A stretch of 64,000 nucleotides of DNA from Vitellaria paradoxa. Its lineage: Eukaryota > Streptophyta > Magnoliopsida > Ericales > Sapotaceae. Positions 12,940-25,560 of this stretch are shown one piece after another. The notes under the pieces are model-generated. The model ran no database searches. It worked only from the letters and a program-made list of their open reading frames with translations, and was not told where the DNA came from. The position numbers and the translations under genes are program-made. The stretch lies in the NCBI GenBank assembly GCA_019916065.1, contig CM034244.1:23924471-23988470 (forward strand), in the 5' to 3' direction. How positions within the stretch are numbered: the stretch's first letter is position 1; every line of letters begins with the position of its first letter.

Positions 12940-15530
12940 TGAGCCCCTTGATTTTGGACACGAAATTATCAAAATATCTTTGATATTTAAGTTTTATTAA
13001 AAAATAAAATTAATTCAAAATTAGGATATTTTGACTTTATTAAAAAATTAAGGTTAACTTAAAATTTTTTAGTATAAAAGAAATGTATAAAAATCGAGCC
13101 TAAGTATTTTTTGTCAAATAAAATGTACTCTCCTATTAAATTATTGAATACTTTTGTGAATAATATTAAAAAAATATAACACAAAAATTTTTATAAATAA
13201 TTAAACTTAACAATAATTATATTTTTTTGGTAACAAGAGACATTCTTATCAAATCTCAAGTTCTGTTAAAGGATTAGTTGAACTATTAACTGTGAAAAGT
13301 ATATTTACTGATTTAATATCTGATAATAACTTTATATATCTCTGAAAAGTAACATTATTTCTCCTTTACAACCTCAACATAATTTATTATTCTCTTCTTG
13401 AATATGCCTAACGCCCCTTGGTGAAATCTTGGATTTATCCCTGGTCATAAACATCACTTACGACATCAATTGGCTAGTGTTTTGCTTAAAGTTGTAAATA
13501 CCAATTTCAACTTCTTGTGAAGTCGTAATACTACTTCCGACATTAACTATCACTTTTGTTTCTTATACTCAAACCTACCTTCCTTACTATCACTATTAAT
13601 GTTCTTCAAGCAATTCTCTTACAACGATCGATTTCAAATGTGATTGAGAAGATGAAACTGTGCTCGAGCCGGCTATAAGTAACACCGCCTCCCTCTCTCT
13701 CTCCTTCCTGGTGGTTGTCTCCTTTACAATCTTAATCCAAAGTTTCAACAGTATACATTGTACAAAGCTTAAACGGCCATGTAGGCCCTATATATATGCA
13801 CACACAAGTATACAATAAGTTTCATGACAAGGGACGTATATATATTTGCATATATATAAATTATTAGTTACTATTGTTTTGATTTCTCAAATCAAACTGC
13901 AAATTGTATTGTTGTGAGTTGTTTCTACTTGTCTGTGACTGGCTTTTGTGAGTTTTTTTTTTTTTTTTCTCCCATTGTTAATTTGTTATTGAATTTAGGT
14001 TTTTGATTTAGGAAACTTTAAGATTACGAATTTCTAATCATGCTAAATTTTTTATTAGGGATTAGGAATGCTAAAATTCTAATTTTAATTAGCTAAAACT
14101 TTGATTACGAATGCTAATGGTTATTTTTTATTTTAATTTGGATTGTGATTGAAATTTTGAGATTATGAATTTTTTATTAGACTTAATTTCTGACTAGAAA
14201 TGCTAAAATTTTGTTTCAATTCGCTAATTTTTTTTTATTTCAATTTAGGTTTGCAATTGAAATTTCAATTAAGAAAACCTAATTCATTCGATCTAGGTTA
14301 TGATTTCTTATTAGACTTAATGGAAAATCTAGTTCATGAAATTTTATGATTAGGTTGTGATTTCTAACTAGGCTTAATGAAATTTTCAAGTAAGAAAACC
14401 TAATTCACCTATAAAAAGTAAGTAAATAAAAGAAAACAATCTGAATGAACTTTTGGAAAATGTAATCATAGACTGAAATAAAAAAATAAATAAATTTTGA
14501 CAAATGAACTTTCTAAAATTTTGCTGCAAATTACCAAAAAAAAAAAAAAAAATTTGCTGCAATTACTAAATGAACTTTCACAAATATCTATTCATTTTAG
14601 TATCATTTTTCCATTTGAATAAAAAGATAAAATAAAATGGACTTTATCACTTTGTTTTACTTTTTACCAATCTTCTTCATTTTTCTATACCTTCCACAAA
14701 TTCATGTGTGTTCCCAATACAATATACAATAATCTGAAACCTTAAAAATTTTATTATAATGTAAATATTCCAAAACTTAGAATTTGATAAAGAGAAATAA
14801 CTTTTAAAATATTTACAATGACGCAAAATTTTATATCTTAAGTTTAATAATTAAAATCATATATTCCAAAACTTTGAATATGATGGGGTTGAATTTGATT
14901 ATAAGCTAGTGTATCATCCTTAGTTTAAGTATTAAAATTATATATTACAAAACTTTCGATGTGATGGACTTAAATTTATTTATACTCTTAGTGTAATCAT
15001 TTTCAGATGGAGAAAATCATTTGATGATGTAAAAATAACTTAGCCTAATTGGAAGATAACCTTTATCAGGGACGTAATCTATCATTCATTGATCATTCGT
15101 TATGGAGGCAACATCATTAATGCAGATGATTGCTTTATTTCTAAGTCTGCTCGGATGAGTTGCATTGTTATGCCACTGGTTTCCATCTAATTTGGTTACT
15201 TGGGGTTTTGTTATTCTTGTGTTTGAGATGATGTATCTTGTACCAATTTTTGATGATTGTATCCTTTGGACTGGTGTTGTGTTTGAGCATTTTAATGTCA
15301 CTGACCAGAATCAAATTTATCAATGCCAGTTTACAAAATATTCTGGGTAGGGAATTAGATGCTCCAAAGGCTGCGACATCACACGGCCACCGACAAAAAG
15401 TCATTTTCTATGCCTTTTTTTAGCTACCAAGTTGCCAAAATTCCAGTATTGGACTAGCACCAATACCTATAAGTGCCCAAACAGGCTTGCAGGTGTCCAA
15501 AACAAATAGCACCAAGCAAGTATGAACGAC
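12940..15530. other. Intergenic stretch, no gene recognised
   Basis: AT-rich sequence with homopolymer runs. Around 15060-15420 composition is less skewed and several short frames are open on both strands, but none gives a recognisable protein. Confidence 0.5.
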
Positions 15531-15559
15531 GAACAATTCAATTTGAATAAAAACTAATT

Positions 15560-16055
15560 GTAATTTAAATAAAACAATTCAATTTGAATAAAATATTTTG
15601 CTCATAAAATGTTATTTTAATAGTAATTAATTTTTATTTTATAAAAATAAATTATTATTCATTAAAAACTCATTTTAATAGTAAATTTTATTTTAATTTT
15701 AATTTATGATAATATATTAATTTGTAATTAGAATAACGTTAATTTAATTAAATATAGAAACCAAAATGTGTACCTATGTTGAAATCGTAAGTGCCACTTA
15801 TTTGAGCATATAAATAAATTAAATATATTAATTTAATTGAAAAATATTTAATAAAATATAAACATTTTACTTATAAGTTATTATTTTAATAGTAATTAAT
15901 TTTAATTTTATAAAATAAATTATTATTTACTAAAAACTCATTTTAATAGTAATTTTTATTTTTATTTTAATTTATGATAATATTTAATTTTTATTAAAAA
16001 TAATGTTAATTTAATTAAATTATAAACCAAAATGTGCACCTGTGTTAAAGCCGTG
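15560..16055. repeat. Diverged tandem duplication of about 245 bp
   Basis: Copy 1 (about 15560-15795) and copy 2 (about 15808-16055) share CATTTTAATAGTAATTTT, TTTATGATAATAT and ACCAAAATGTG(T/C)ACCT in the same order. It is AT-rich and non-coding. Confidence 0.7.
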
Positions 16056-16961
16056 TAGTAAGGGTGAGTTTAGAGTAAGATAAAGTGAGATAAATTGAGA
16101 TAAATTGAAAGTTCGTAATACGTGCAATAAAAGAAAAAAGTTGATGTGATATAAAGTTATCAGAAATTTATAGAATTTTTTGAAATTTATTTACAAACCA
16201 AACGGAGCCTAAATGTGACAATTACGACTTTAGGCAAACTGCTAGTCAACTGCAATCGAAGTCGTATCTGCCACTTTCGACTTTATCCCTGTTTTTGTAA
16301 TTACTTACATTTCACCTCATTTTGATATATTATTTTAATAATATTAATAGTGTAGTAAAAAAAAACCCCCACACACAGAGAGATAGAGAGGGAGAGAGAG
16401 AGGGGGAGGGTGTAAAAAAATAAAATAAAATTGCTAATTTGTGTAATTTTGTAAAGTTTCGCTAAGCAAAGATTATTGTTTTAATAATATTATTTCACCT
16501 TTCTTTTCAAATCCATTTTTTTAAAATAGCATTATTATATTAATATCTCAAATTTTCTACTATTGTGACACTTTCTTTTTGGACAAGATGGCATTTAAAA
16601 GATATTGTTAGCGTTATTAGACTTAATGGCTCGTGGCAACAAGGTGTTTAATTAGCCTTGATAACTCATGGTAATACATTCAAATTATGTTGTTAAGATG
16701 TTGGGTCTTAATGACACATGAGGATAAAAGAGGTTGGAAAATACTTACGAGATAGTAAAACAAGAATTTAATTTTTTTCCCTTTTAAATAATGATTGTAA
16801 CTATTTAGAATCTAATTAGCACTAATACGAGATAACCATGGGCTTGATTATATTTAGAAATTATTTTGATTTGGATTGAAATGTCTTTGAGCTGCCGTTA
16901 ATTTGATTAGGTTATTGATTTGAGCTTGATTTAGGCTTGAGTTATTTAATTGATTTGAATT

Positions 16962-17145
16962 ACGTTCTTAAGTTGAATTTGAAATTATTTTTTATTTTGT
17001 AAGTTAAAATCCCGTTTGATATGAAATTGACCATAACCCATTTACCTATGTGGTTATGACCCATAAACTAATCTAATTCTCTTGACCCGATTTGGTTAGA
17101 CCAACTTTGAATAACCGTTCCACATGGAACATTGCTTGTTTTGGA
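16962..17145 (+). repeat. Repeat copy shared with 20083-20270 and 20466-20707
   Basis: All three copies contain TTGACCCGATTTG and CCACATGGAA in the same order. The first two also share ACCTATGTGGTTATGACCCA. They may be old LTR remnants about 3.1 kb apart, or a segmental duplication; no ends could be fixed. Confidence 0.6.
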
Positions 17146-17284
17146 GGTGCACGTACGAAAGGAACCTGTATATCATTTTAATCAGACCCCATTCTTGTAT
17201 ACCAATTACCTGAAAATTTACCCCTTTTTTTTTCACTTGAGAATTTTATAGAGAATTAATTGTCTTGCTAGGATTTTTTTTTTT

Positions 17285-17299
17285 GGGGGGGGGGGGGGG
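17285..17299. repeat. Homopolymer (G)15
   Basis: Fifteen consecutive G, after a T-rich run and followed by AGGGGG. It could form a G-quadruplex and is prone to sequencing error. Confidence 0.85.
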
Positions 17300-17536
17300 A
17301 GGGGGCTAAGAGATTGAGAGCGGTAGATGGATAAGACGGAGAATAAGCAAAAAGATAAGAAAAGAGATGAAATGAGAAGACATAGAACCTGGTAGAGAGA
17401 ACACTGTTTGTTGTTTAGATTATTTCTACATTGGTAGGATGATTCTTCCTTTATTTCCTTGGAATGATTTCTGAAACAAGAAATAGAGTGGCATGTTCCT
17501 ATATGATTTTAAAATTTTCATATATGTATATTTTTG

Positions 17537-18256
17537 TGTTGGGAATTTAGACCTTCTATATTCACCACCTTAGGATCTACCTTTGACAAAATATCAAAAA
17601 AATAGAAAAATAATAGCAACACAAGAATTTACGTGAAAAACTCTTAAACCGGAGAAAAATCACAAGTACTTTGAGAAAAAAATCTATTATGTGAAAATTT
17701 CTTACAATCACACTATTTTTCCTCTTAAACCTAATACCCAATACACTCGCTAAGTAATTCGTTAAATAAACCTTAACTCTTACCTCACAAAAGAGAAATT
17801 TAACTAAAACCAAAATTTGTTATCCAAACTTTGATCAGTGTATTTTTTTTAAATGAAAAGAAGCATTTTTTATAATCTCACAAGGCCTCCTTCTTTTGTG
17901 AGAAAAATAATGTGGGACTCTCAAAGAAACCACCATACTAAAAAGCTCCACCCTAGAGACTTTAGTTGGTCCCACATCTAACCTCCACCTCCAGGAGAAT
18001 TTTCTGAAAACATAACTCTCAATTGTAGAGAATTATCAAGTTCCATCATAAAGAGCATACTCACTTAGAATAAATCAATTCCAAGCGTTTTACTTCGCCT
18101 TATGCCGAAACCAACCTTATTGAAAATTTATGGTGCAACTCCTATATTTGGCTTTTTGAAAGTCCATCAGCTATCGACATAAATTTCTACCACACACCTT
18201 GCATCAATGCCAAATCAATGCTTGTGTGCAAACTTGCGGACCTGTTAACGGTAACA
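17537..18256 (-). mobile_element. Candidate Copia LTR (about 720 bp)
   Basis: On the minus strand it would start TGTTACCGTT and end TTCCCAACA, with a purine-rich tract (AAAAGAGGATG) just before its start, as for a 3' LTR. A Copia gag fragment follows at 18396-18680, so most of the internal region must be deleted. A target duplication was not found. Confidence 0.45.
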
Positions 18257-18395
18257 CATCCTCTTTTATAGCAACTTTGAGGATTAACGGCATTCCATGA
18301 GGATGTACACGTTCCTTTTAGAGAAAATCATCTTCCATATAGAGACACACACAGTGTTAGTGACATTGTCAGTTTTTCCATTTACTGACTTGGAG

Positions 18396-18680
18396 CTACT
18401 TGTCAAACCTGCTCCATCTCTCGAACAATTTTTCTTGACAAGACCAGATTGTCCATTTCTTCTTCCTATTTCTAGCTACCATTAGAGCTAAGTCCTTAAG
18501 AGCAACATTGCCTCCACCATATAATCTTTTCTCTTCAGAAAAGAGCTTACTGGTAACTTCTGAAAGAATTATCTTCTCCATCCTATGAAGCAAAATAGGT
18601 TTCATATGCTTATAGGAAGGTGGAAGAGACCAAATGAATCTCAAAGCTTGATCCTCATTGTCACAACTGAATCCTTGCAC
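18396..18680 (-). pseudogene. Ty1-copia gag fragment
   Basis: The minus-strand frame contains DNEDQALRFIWSLPPSYKHM, then SEVTSKLFSEEKRL and ALMVARNRKK. This is the characteristic C-terminal gag region of plant Copia elements. It lacks the N-terminal part, and the expected zinc knuckle after it was not found. It directly adjoins a candidate LTR on the left and gypsy-like sequence on the right, so it is a deletion remnant. Confidence 0.75.
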
Positions 18681-18689
18681 CGAGCCAAA

Positions 18690-20060
18690 CGGACACGGAT
18701 CGTGTGTTTTTATTATGACTTGGTGCATCCGCAATCACCCAAATATTTAAAAACTAGTTTTTGTGCTTTAAAATAGGGCCAAATTATAAATCTAGAAGTC
18801 GCCACTCGAAACTTTCAAAATGGTTGTATCAAGAAACTCAATTTTTAATACAAATTTTGAAATATTATGTTTATATTTTTTAAATATGATAAAAGGGCCT
18901 TTTAGTGACTCCAAATTAATGTGTATGGTTAGAGATACTGGATTCGAAGGTTTAAGTGTGTTCAAAATGTGATACACCTGGATACCTTGGAATATCAAGA
19001 GTCCCTTTCCATTCTTCATAATCGTAATCTCACAAGGTAATACCCAATTTAAAATAATCATTGTAATACAAACTTCAAATAAATGCTTATGATGCATAAG
19101 ATATAAAATGGCTATACCTGACAAAGTTGCCTACGTATCTCTATCAAGAATCAAGCCAATCATAATTCATGTGTGTAAGTGTGGTGATATGTTTGCCTAT
19201 TTTGGCAATAATGCACCCTAAGGGATTTTATATCCTAGATAGACACTAAATGCAAATTAAAAACTAATCTTCTACTGGAATTCCATCTACGATACTCTTG
19301 TATGATGTCTGCTGGAGATGAAAACTAGACTAAACAAGCTTGAAAATGTTAGTTTTATATTTCAGCTAGTATGAAAGAATGAATAAAATGAATGTCTAAG
19401 TGACCAAGTGACCTAACTCAAGCTATTTGCTCAAGCTGCCTACGTATCCTGAAAATGGATCAAGTCATCACAGTTCAAACCTAAAGTGGTCCAAACTATA
19501 TGTATGCTATGCTAGTTGACAATATACTAGTTTGAATAAGTAATTCTAGAATGTAGTGGTGGCAAACGTGGCAGCCTCAAGCATCATCATCAACCAAGGT
19601 ATGTTAAGTGTTATAGAATGACCGATAAGGTTGATATCGTGTTCTAAGTTGGTACGAAGGAACTTTGCTCATAAGATATTTTTTTATGAAAGTTAGTGCC
19701 TTACACATAACTTGGAAAGGAGCCTTACTCTAAAGTAGAAAAGACAATTAGCGCCTTACACGTAACTAGGGAAGAGAGTTTCACTCCAGATGAAAAATAA
19801 TAGTTAGCGCCTTGTGCTTAACTAGAAAAGGAGGCTTGGCTTCAATGTGGGTGAGTTAATGTCAAGCATATGATCTCAAAGGAAGAGTTTTGCTCTAATA
19901 CAGAGTTTCACTCCCAAGGTGTGCTTTCACATGAGAAGGATTTAGCACTTAGCACTTAATCCTGAAATGAGCCGTGCTCAATCTAGTCTGGTTTGATAAG
20001 GAGCCTCGCTCCTAAACCTAGCTCTATCTGGTCTGAACTGGTAAGGAGCCTCGCCCCCTA
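18690..20060 (-). mobile_element. Ty3-gypsy (Tat/Ogre-like) fragment, reverse orientation
   Basis: Reverse complement of the repeat type seen at 4350-5560: GGAGCGAGGCTCCTTA boxes recur at 19990-20055, and AGTAAGGCTCCTTT-like boxes further left. TGCCTACGTATC motifs (near 19128 and 19437) and GTCGCCACTCG (near 18798) are typical of Tat-type LTR and leader regions. No domains of pol were seen. Confidence 0.55.
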
Positions 20061-20189
20061 GCCTAGCTCTTAAGTTGAATTTCAATTACATTCTTAAGTT
20101 GCATTTGAAATTATTGGATTTTACTTATAAATTAAAGCCTATTTGATTTGAAGTTGGCCTTAACCCATTTACCTATGTGGTTATGACCC

Positions 20190-20707
20190 ATGACCTAATT
20201 TAATTTTCTTGACCCGATTTGGTTAGACCCACTGTGAATAACCCTTCCACATGGAACATTTTTTGTGTAAAGTTTCATGTTGGCAAATCCAAACAAATAC
20301 TGAATTAAATATTGCAGATATATTTGTTTCCTAATTTGAAAAGCAAAAAAAATAATTCAAACTTCAAGAGAATCTGCATATTGCCAAAAGAATAATTTGC
20401 AATCTAAGTCAAAGATGGTTCAAGACTAATTTAACATAGATCAGGACTTAATCGGACAATCCCATGACCTAATTTAATTTTCTTGACCCGATTTGCTTAG
20501 ACACACTATGAATAACCCTTCCACATGGAATGTTTCTTGTGTGGGGTTATATATTGGCAAATCCAAACAAAAATTGAATTAAATATTATAGATATATTTG
20601 TTTCCTAATTTGAAAAGAAAAAAGATAATTCAAAGTTCAAGAGAATCTGCACATCACCAAAAGAACAATCTACAATCCAAGTCAAAGATAGATTCAAGAC
20701 TAATTCT
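20190..20707 (+). repeat. Direct duplication, units of about 245-270 bp
   Basis: Units 20190-20450 and 20466-20707 are highly similar throughout, sharing ATATTTGTTTCCTAATTTG and AGAGAATCTGCA landmarks. They differ by scattered substitutions and small indels. No coding content. Confidence 0.8.
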
Positions 20708-21639
20708 ATACTGATTAGGTTATCATTCTACCGTTCTAGGTCTCAAATTATGCTTTCAAATTCCATTTCAAATTTCTACTTTACATTCTTCATTTTCATG
20801 TTTTATTTTTCTAATTAATTTCTATCTTTTATTTTCTGTAACTAATTTATTTTTTCTAAACATGTTAGGGTAGGTTTAAAATACTTTGTCTAAACCACAT
20901 AATGAAGAATGGCACTATATTTATTTTAGGTGCTTTTATTCTTAATTTTTAATCTGCTATTTCAGAGTATATAAATCATGTTTTTGAATTTTAATTCTTT
21001 CGAAAACCTTAAGACTGATTATATCTCATCAAGATTACTAATGCTCCTAATGGATAAAAAATTTCATATCAAAATTTATACTCATGGATTTATTTTATGA
21101 ATAGTAACCAAAATTATTTTTGAGTATTCAAAAATTATTAGAATTAGTTATATCTAGTTGAGATCCTTAACACTTCTAATAATTTATGATTTCTAAATTA
21201 AAATTAATTCATAGGATATTGTTACTTGATTTTAGTTTTTACTTTCAAAAACAATTAGGATTATCTCTATCTCATTGAGATCTCCTAATTGATTAAATAT
21301 TCTTAAATAAATCTAATTTCAAGTATTTTTTCATGCTTATTATATTTATAGTTGCAAGTCCTGATTTGTAAGTTTGGATTAAGTAATTCTTTTATTTACT
21401 TTATTGCTTATGTTAAATTTTATTCAAAATATAGATTATTAAGGAATGAACCCAGATTTTCTTCATGCAACATCATTATTATTTTTATTCAGTTTATAAT
21501 TAGAATTATTTATAAAAAAAGTTAAATATAAGTATCTAAAATTTAGGTTGAAAATTATTTTGTTGATTCATTCTGTTCCCTATGGAAGTGATCCTAGACG
21601 CACTAGGTTAAACTATACCGCACGTCCTTATATATACTT

Positions 21640-22063
21640 GGGGATTAATTTTAACTACAATATCTAAACGCGGTCAAGTTTTTGGTACCATTACTGGGAA
21701 ACGACGCAGACATAATAACTTTACTCTAGAATTTAGGACACTATTTTTATATATAAAAAAATTCTAAACATGGATTATTTTACTTGCAATTCTAGTTCAC
21801 TCAACGCCACTTGCCTACTCATTGGTTATCTAGGCAACATTAATGAAATTGATTTTTGTCTAGAAACATTTACCCTGCTACCTAGATTTCACGGGCTTAG
21901 GCATGAGGGCCCTAGGGTCCACTTAGAAAATTTTGAGTCAATTTATGAGTATTGCATGAATGGTTGTACAGATGACACTTTTAGGTATAATTTTTTCTCG
22001 TTATCATTATGCAAAGTTGCCGATGATTGGTGCTATGCCGCCACTTGTTCCATTAATATTTGA
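21640..22063 (+). pseudogene. Athila-like Ty3-gypsy primer-binding site and gag start
   Basis: GGTACCATTACTGGGAAACG near 21683 corresponds to the GGCGCCGTTGCCGGGGA-type primer-binding segment of Athila elements, with decay. The frame at 21770-22063 contains LPRFHGLRHEGPRVHLENFE and FSLCKVADDWCYAA, matching the F-x-G-x-x-x-E-x-P-x-x-H-L and FSL-A-x-x-W-x-Y pattern of gypsy gag. It stops after 97 codons and so is truncated. Confidence 0.65.
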
Positions 22064-23689
22064 GAAGAGTTACAAAATAAATTTATTATAATTTTTCTCC
22101 CCAATTTTCAAAACTTCACTTCAAAATTTTAAATTAAAATTTTTTCTCAAAATTATGGTGAAGAACTTTATCAAAGCTGGTAAAGATTTAAAAATTTATT
22201 AAGCTCTTACCTAGACTTCAATCTTGAGTTATAGCTCATCATAGCTTATTTTTAAAGATGTGCCATCCTTTTGAGGAGTTATCAGGTGGTGAGTTCCTTG
22301 TTCTCACTTCAAAGTTAGCATGGAACTTTCCTAAGCCACTTTACAATTAATGTCGACCAAGGGAAGAAATTAACTTAGAAGTCGATTCTATCACACACAT
22401 TGCCTCTACATTGGTGAACACATTGTTCGAGCCCACTTACACTAACATTACATATCCTTATATTAGATTACTCATTGAAACTAAACTTGCTAAATCTAGG
22501 GCCTTTTGTCATATGCACAAAAAGATCCCCATTTAAAGACCTTACACTTTAAGTGGAGCGACAATTCTAACTACAATTGGAATGGTGCAAGGAATAAGCC
22601 CTTTGTCTCATTTTTGCTAGACTCTAGCATGCACAAGACTTATATCCTTCTTTTGAGAGTTTGGAGGACATGCCACTATTACCACCCTACTCTTATCACC
22701 CAGGCCACCTTAGAGCGTCCTGAGACTCATTCTGAAAACTTTGATGCTATAGGGCCTGGGAAGCATACCATTAAGTCAGTCAATTTCTTCACACCATGTC
22801 CCTCTATCGCACCTCTCACTAAGGCCATATATGATTCATCTTTGGTTTGTGAGACTCCCACCTTTGGATGGCATTATGACTTTAATTATCACTGGGTTCT
22901 TAGTTCTTTCCCTTAGGACTCTCACAAACTTAAGCCCTCTTTGTCATCTTTTGAGAGTCTAGAAGACATTTATAAGAGTAAGAGTGGTGCACACCTCTTC
23001 TTTTTTGCCTTAACCCCAACTAAAGAATCAATTATAAGGACAGAGAATGCTATGACTGAGATTGACCACACATATAGAGAGGTGATGGAGACCAGATATA
23101 TAGTATGCATTGACTTTTAGGTGTTGAGGTTTTACTAGAGTAACCACATTCCATGTTCACAATTGCATATAATTTTGAGCCATATCTGAGATTTAAGGAT
23201 CCCTACAAGGTTGTGCATTCTCTAGTATTTTCTGCACCTGGACTATGTCCACCCTCGGTGTTTCCTGGGCTTAAGAAAAATATTCTATTTTTAAAACCGC
23301 TTAAAAAGTTTAAGATGGATTAGGAGTTGGATAATATATTTTTATATTAATCCTTGTATATTAGTAGATTATATTTTTCTTTTCTTTATTTTTCTCTTTT
23401 AAAATAGATTTTTTTCTTTATTGTTCCTCAAAAAAGGGTATTTTTTTGTTTTATTTAATTTTATTTATTCTTTCATTTTATATTTCAATTTTTAGCATTT
23501 TCACATGCATCTTTATTTGAAAAAAAAAAATGAAACAAACACCAAATAAGCACTCAAGGTAATATCTTTCTTATGTCTTTTGCATAGTCATGCATACTTT
23601 AATTTTGGCATTTCATGAATATATTATTTATTAGTGAGGTATGTTGAAACTTAAGTTGGCAGGTAGATTTGAGTTATACCTTAAACATT
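22064..23689 (+). other. Remainder of a decayed Athila-like element, no domain identified
   Basis: Contains a 136-codon open frame (22506-22916) with His/Tyr/Pro-rich composition that I do not recognise. It follows the gag scrap in the same orientation, so it is probably decayed internal retroelement sequence. No RT or integrase motif was found. Confidence 0.4.
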
Positions 23690-25560
23690 TGTAGACACCC
23701 CATTTTGCCCCCTTACTTAAAATTTATATTATTTAATATTTTTAGATGAATTGTGCTCCATTGATTAAACTATCTTAATCGTAGTGTTGTTGCAGGAACC
23801 CTAAATCACATTCTGGTAACACCTTGTTGAATAATGGCAAACTCACAAATAGACACAAGAAAAATCACACAATAAAAGAACATAAGATTTACGTGATTTA
23901 ATAATTTGCCTACGTCTACCGATATAGCAAAACTAGTTTTCAATTATAAGAAACTCCAACAATGGAGCAAAGAATTACAAAAGAGTGATGTGAGAGAACC
24001 TTAAAAAACCCTAGACAACTCCGTCATTTGTTCTTCGCTTTTCTCTCAGCCCTAACCTTTGAAACTCTAACCTAAACTTATCCCTTATGTACAATACATC
24101 CTAAATATATATAGGAACAGGAAACCCAATCAAAATAAGAATCAAAAACCTGCCTGGAATAAGATTACTAAACTGGTAATTCTATACCGTAGGGTTAAAC
24201 CTTACTCACAACCCCACCTTCTATTTGTTCGCATGAGTCAATATGAGTCACAATTCTAACACGTAGGCTATGTCAAAGCAACATAATTCAATAAAGAGCG
24301 AAAACTAATGAAATAACGATTACACCCTTGAAAAAAAGAGAAGTCAAGCTGATGACTCAGATCAAGGTAGAACTTCACTAAACTATAAAAATTTTTCAAG
24401 ATATCAAATAGAAAACTCTTGCATTAACAAGACAGTTAAAGTCCAAAATCAAGGGTCAATTTGATCCAAAAGTTAAGAATGGCCTCTACTGATATACTCA
24501 AAGGACGATATCAACCGAAATACCCAAATCAAGCAAGAAATGTACAAAAATATATAGAACTTCCCAAAACATGCCAAAGGATATAGAATATGGCTCCAAG
24601 AATCCAAAAGATGCCTCCATTGGTCATTTGGGCCCTATCAATTCAAAATGGCTCTTATCGATGAAAAGGAAACTATCGAAACACCAGACATAATTTAAGC
24701 CTCCAAATGAAGTCGGAAGGACTCCAAAATTCACAAGGATATTAAAGATACAATTCCTAAAGTGACCCTCCCAATTAACCTGGACGAGATCAAACATCAA
24801 GACGTGCTTTGGGAACCAAGCCCCGAAAAGTCACCAACAACCCATAATTCACCAAAAACTCCTAGAGGTCAATCTGACACCATGAATGGATTTCTCGTAC
24901 CCAAAAATAGTAAGAGGAACCATTTTAGTGGTGCCCACAAGGGTTAGCAAAAGGTTTGGGGGCCCCCTCCATTGCAGCCTGTTTTAAAGCAACAATATTC
25001 AAACATACCCAACTCAATCCTAAAGAATCCAAATTAAACCAAATTTTGACTCAATTAGTTTAATTTTCTCTTGAGAGCATTCAAATGATCTTTGATGCTC
25101 CTGAAACCTATCCAGAACTTTCCGAAATGGCCTAAACATGTAGGAGTGGAACCTGAACCTCGTCCAAACTAGCTTATGCTTGGAGCTATAGGCCAAAATG
25201 GCCCAAAAACCCCCTTAGGCCACCAATCCACCTTTGCCAAACCCTTCTAAGGATTTTTTTTCACTCGTAAGCTCGGGTAAAATTGTCCCCCCATGAAGGC
25301 AGGCAAGTTTTTCAACCTATAAAACTAAGAAGAATTTTCTGCACATGAAGCCGTGTAAGATTTTCTGCCCCTGAAGTGAAGTAGAATTTTTTATCTGTAA
25401 GCTTTGGCTGATAAATCTGCCTACATAGTGCAGGCAAACTTTTTGTTCAATTTAAGAAAGCATATAAATAGGTGGCCCCCTTTTTCATTTTTCACATTCA
25501 ATACTTGGCGCTTGGAGCTCTCAAGGTAAGGTCAATACTCCAAATTTTCTATCTCTAGAA
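23690..25560 (+). mobile_element. Ty3-gypsy (Tat-like) LTR, interrupted
   Basis: It begins TGTAGACACCCCATTTTGCC, a typical Tat-type LTR start, and aligns with 5676-6060. A solo LTR (23785-24261) interrupts it. Near 25465 CATATAAATAGG is a plausible TATA box for the element's own promoter. The right end is not resolved. Confidence 0.55.
23785..24261 (-). mobile_element. Solo LTR, Copia-like, 477 bp
   Basis: Ends are TGTTG...TAACA, flanked by perfect 5-bp repeats CGTAG (23780-23784 and 24262-24266). The homologous empty site is seen in the copy at 5676, where the sequence continues without interruption. On the minus strand a TATA-like TATATATATTTAGG precedes a plausible transcript start, suggesting minus orientation. 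Confidence 0.85.
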
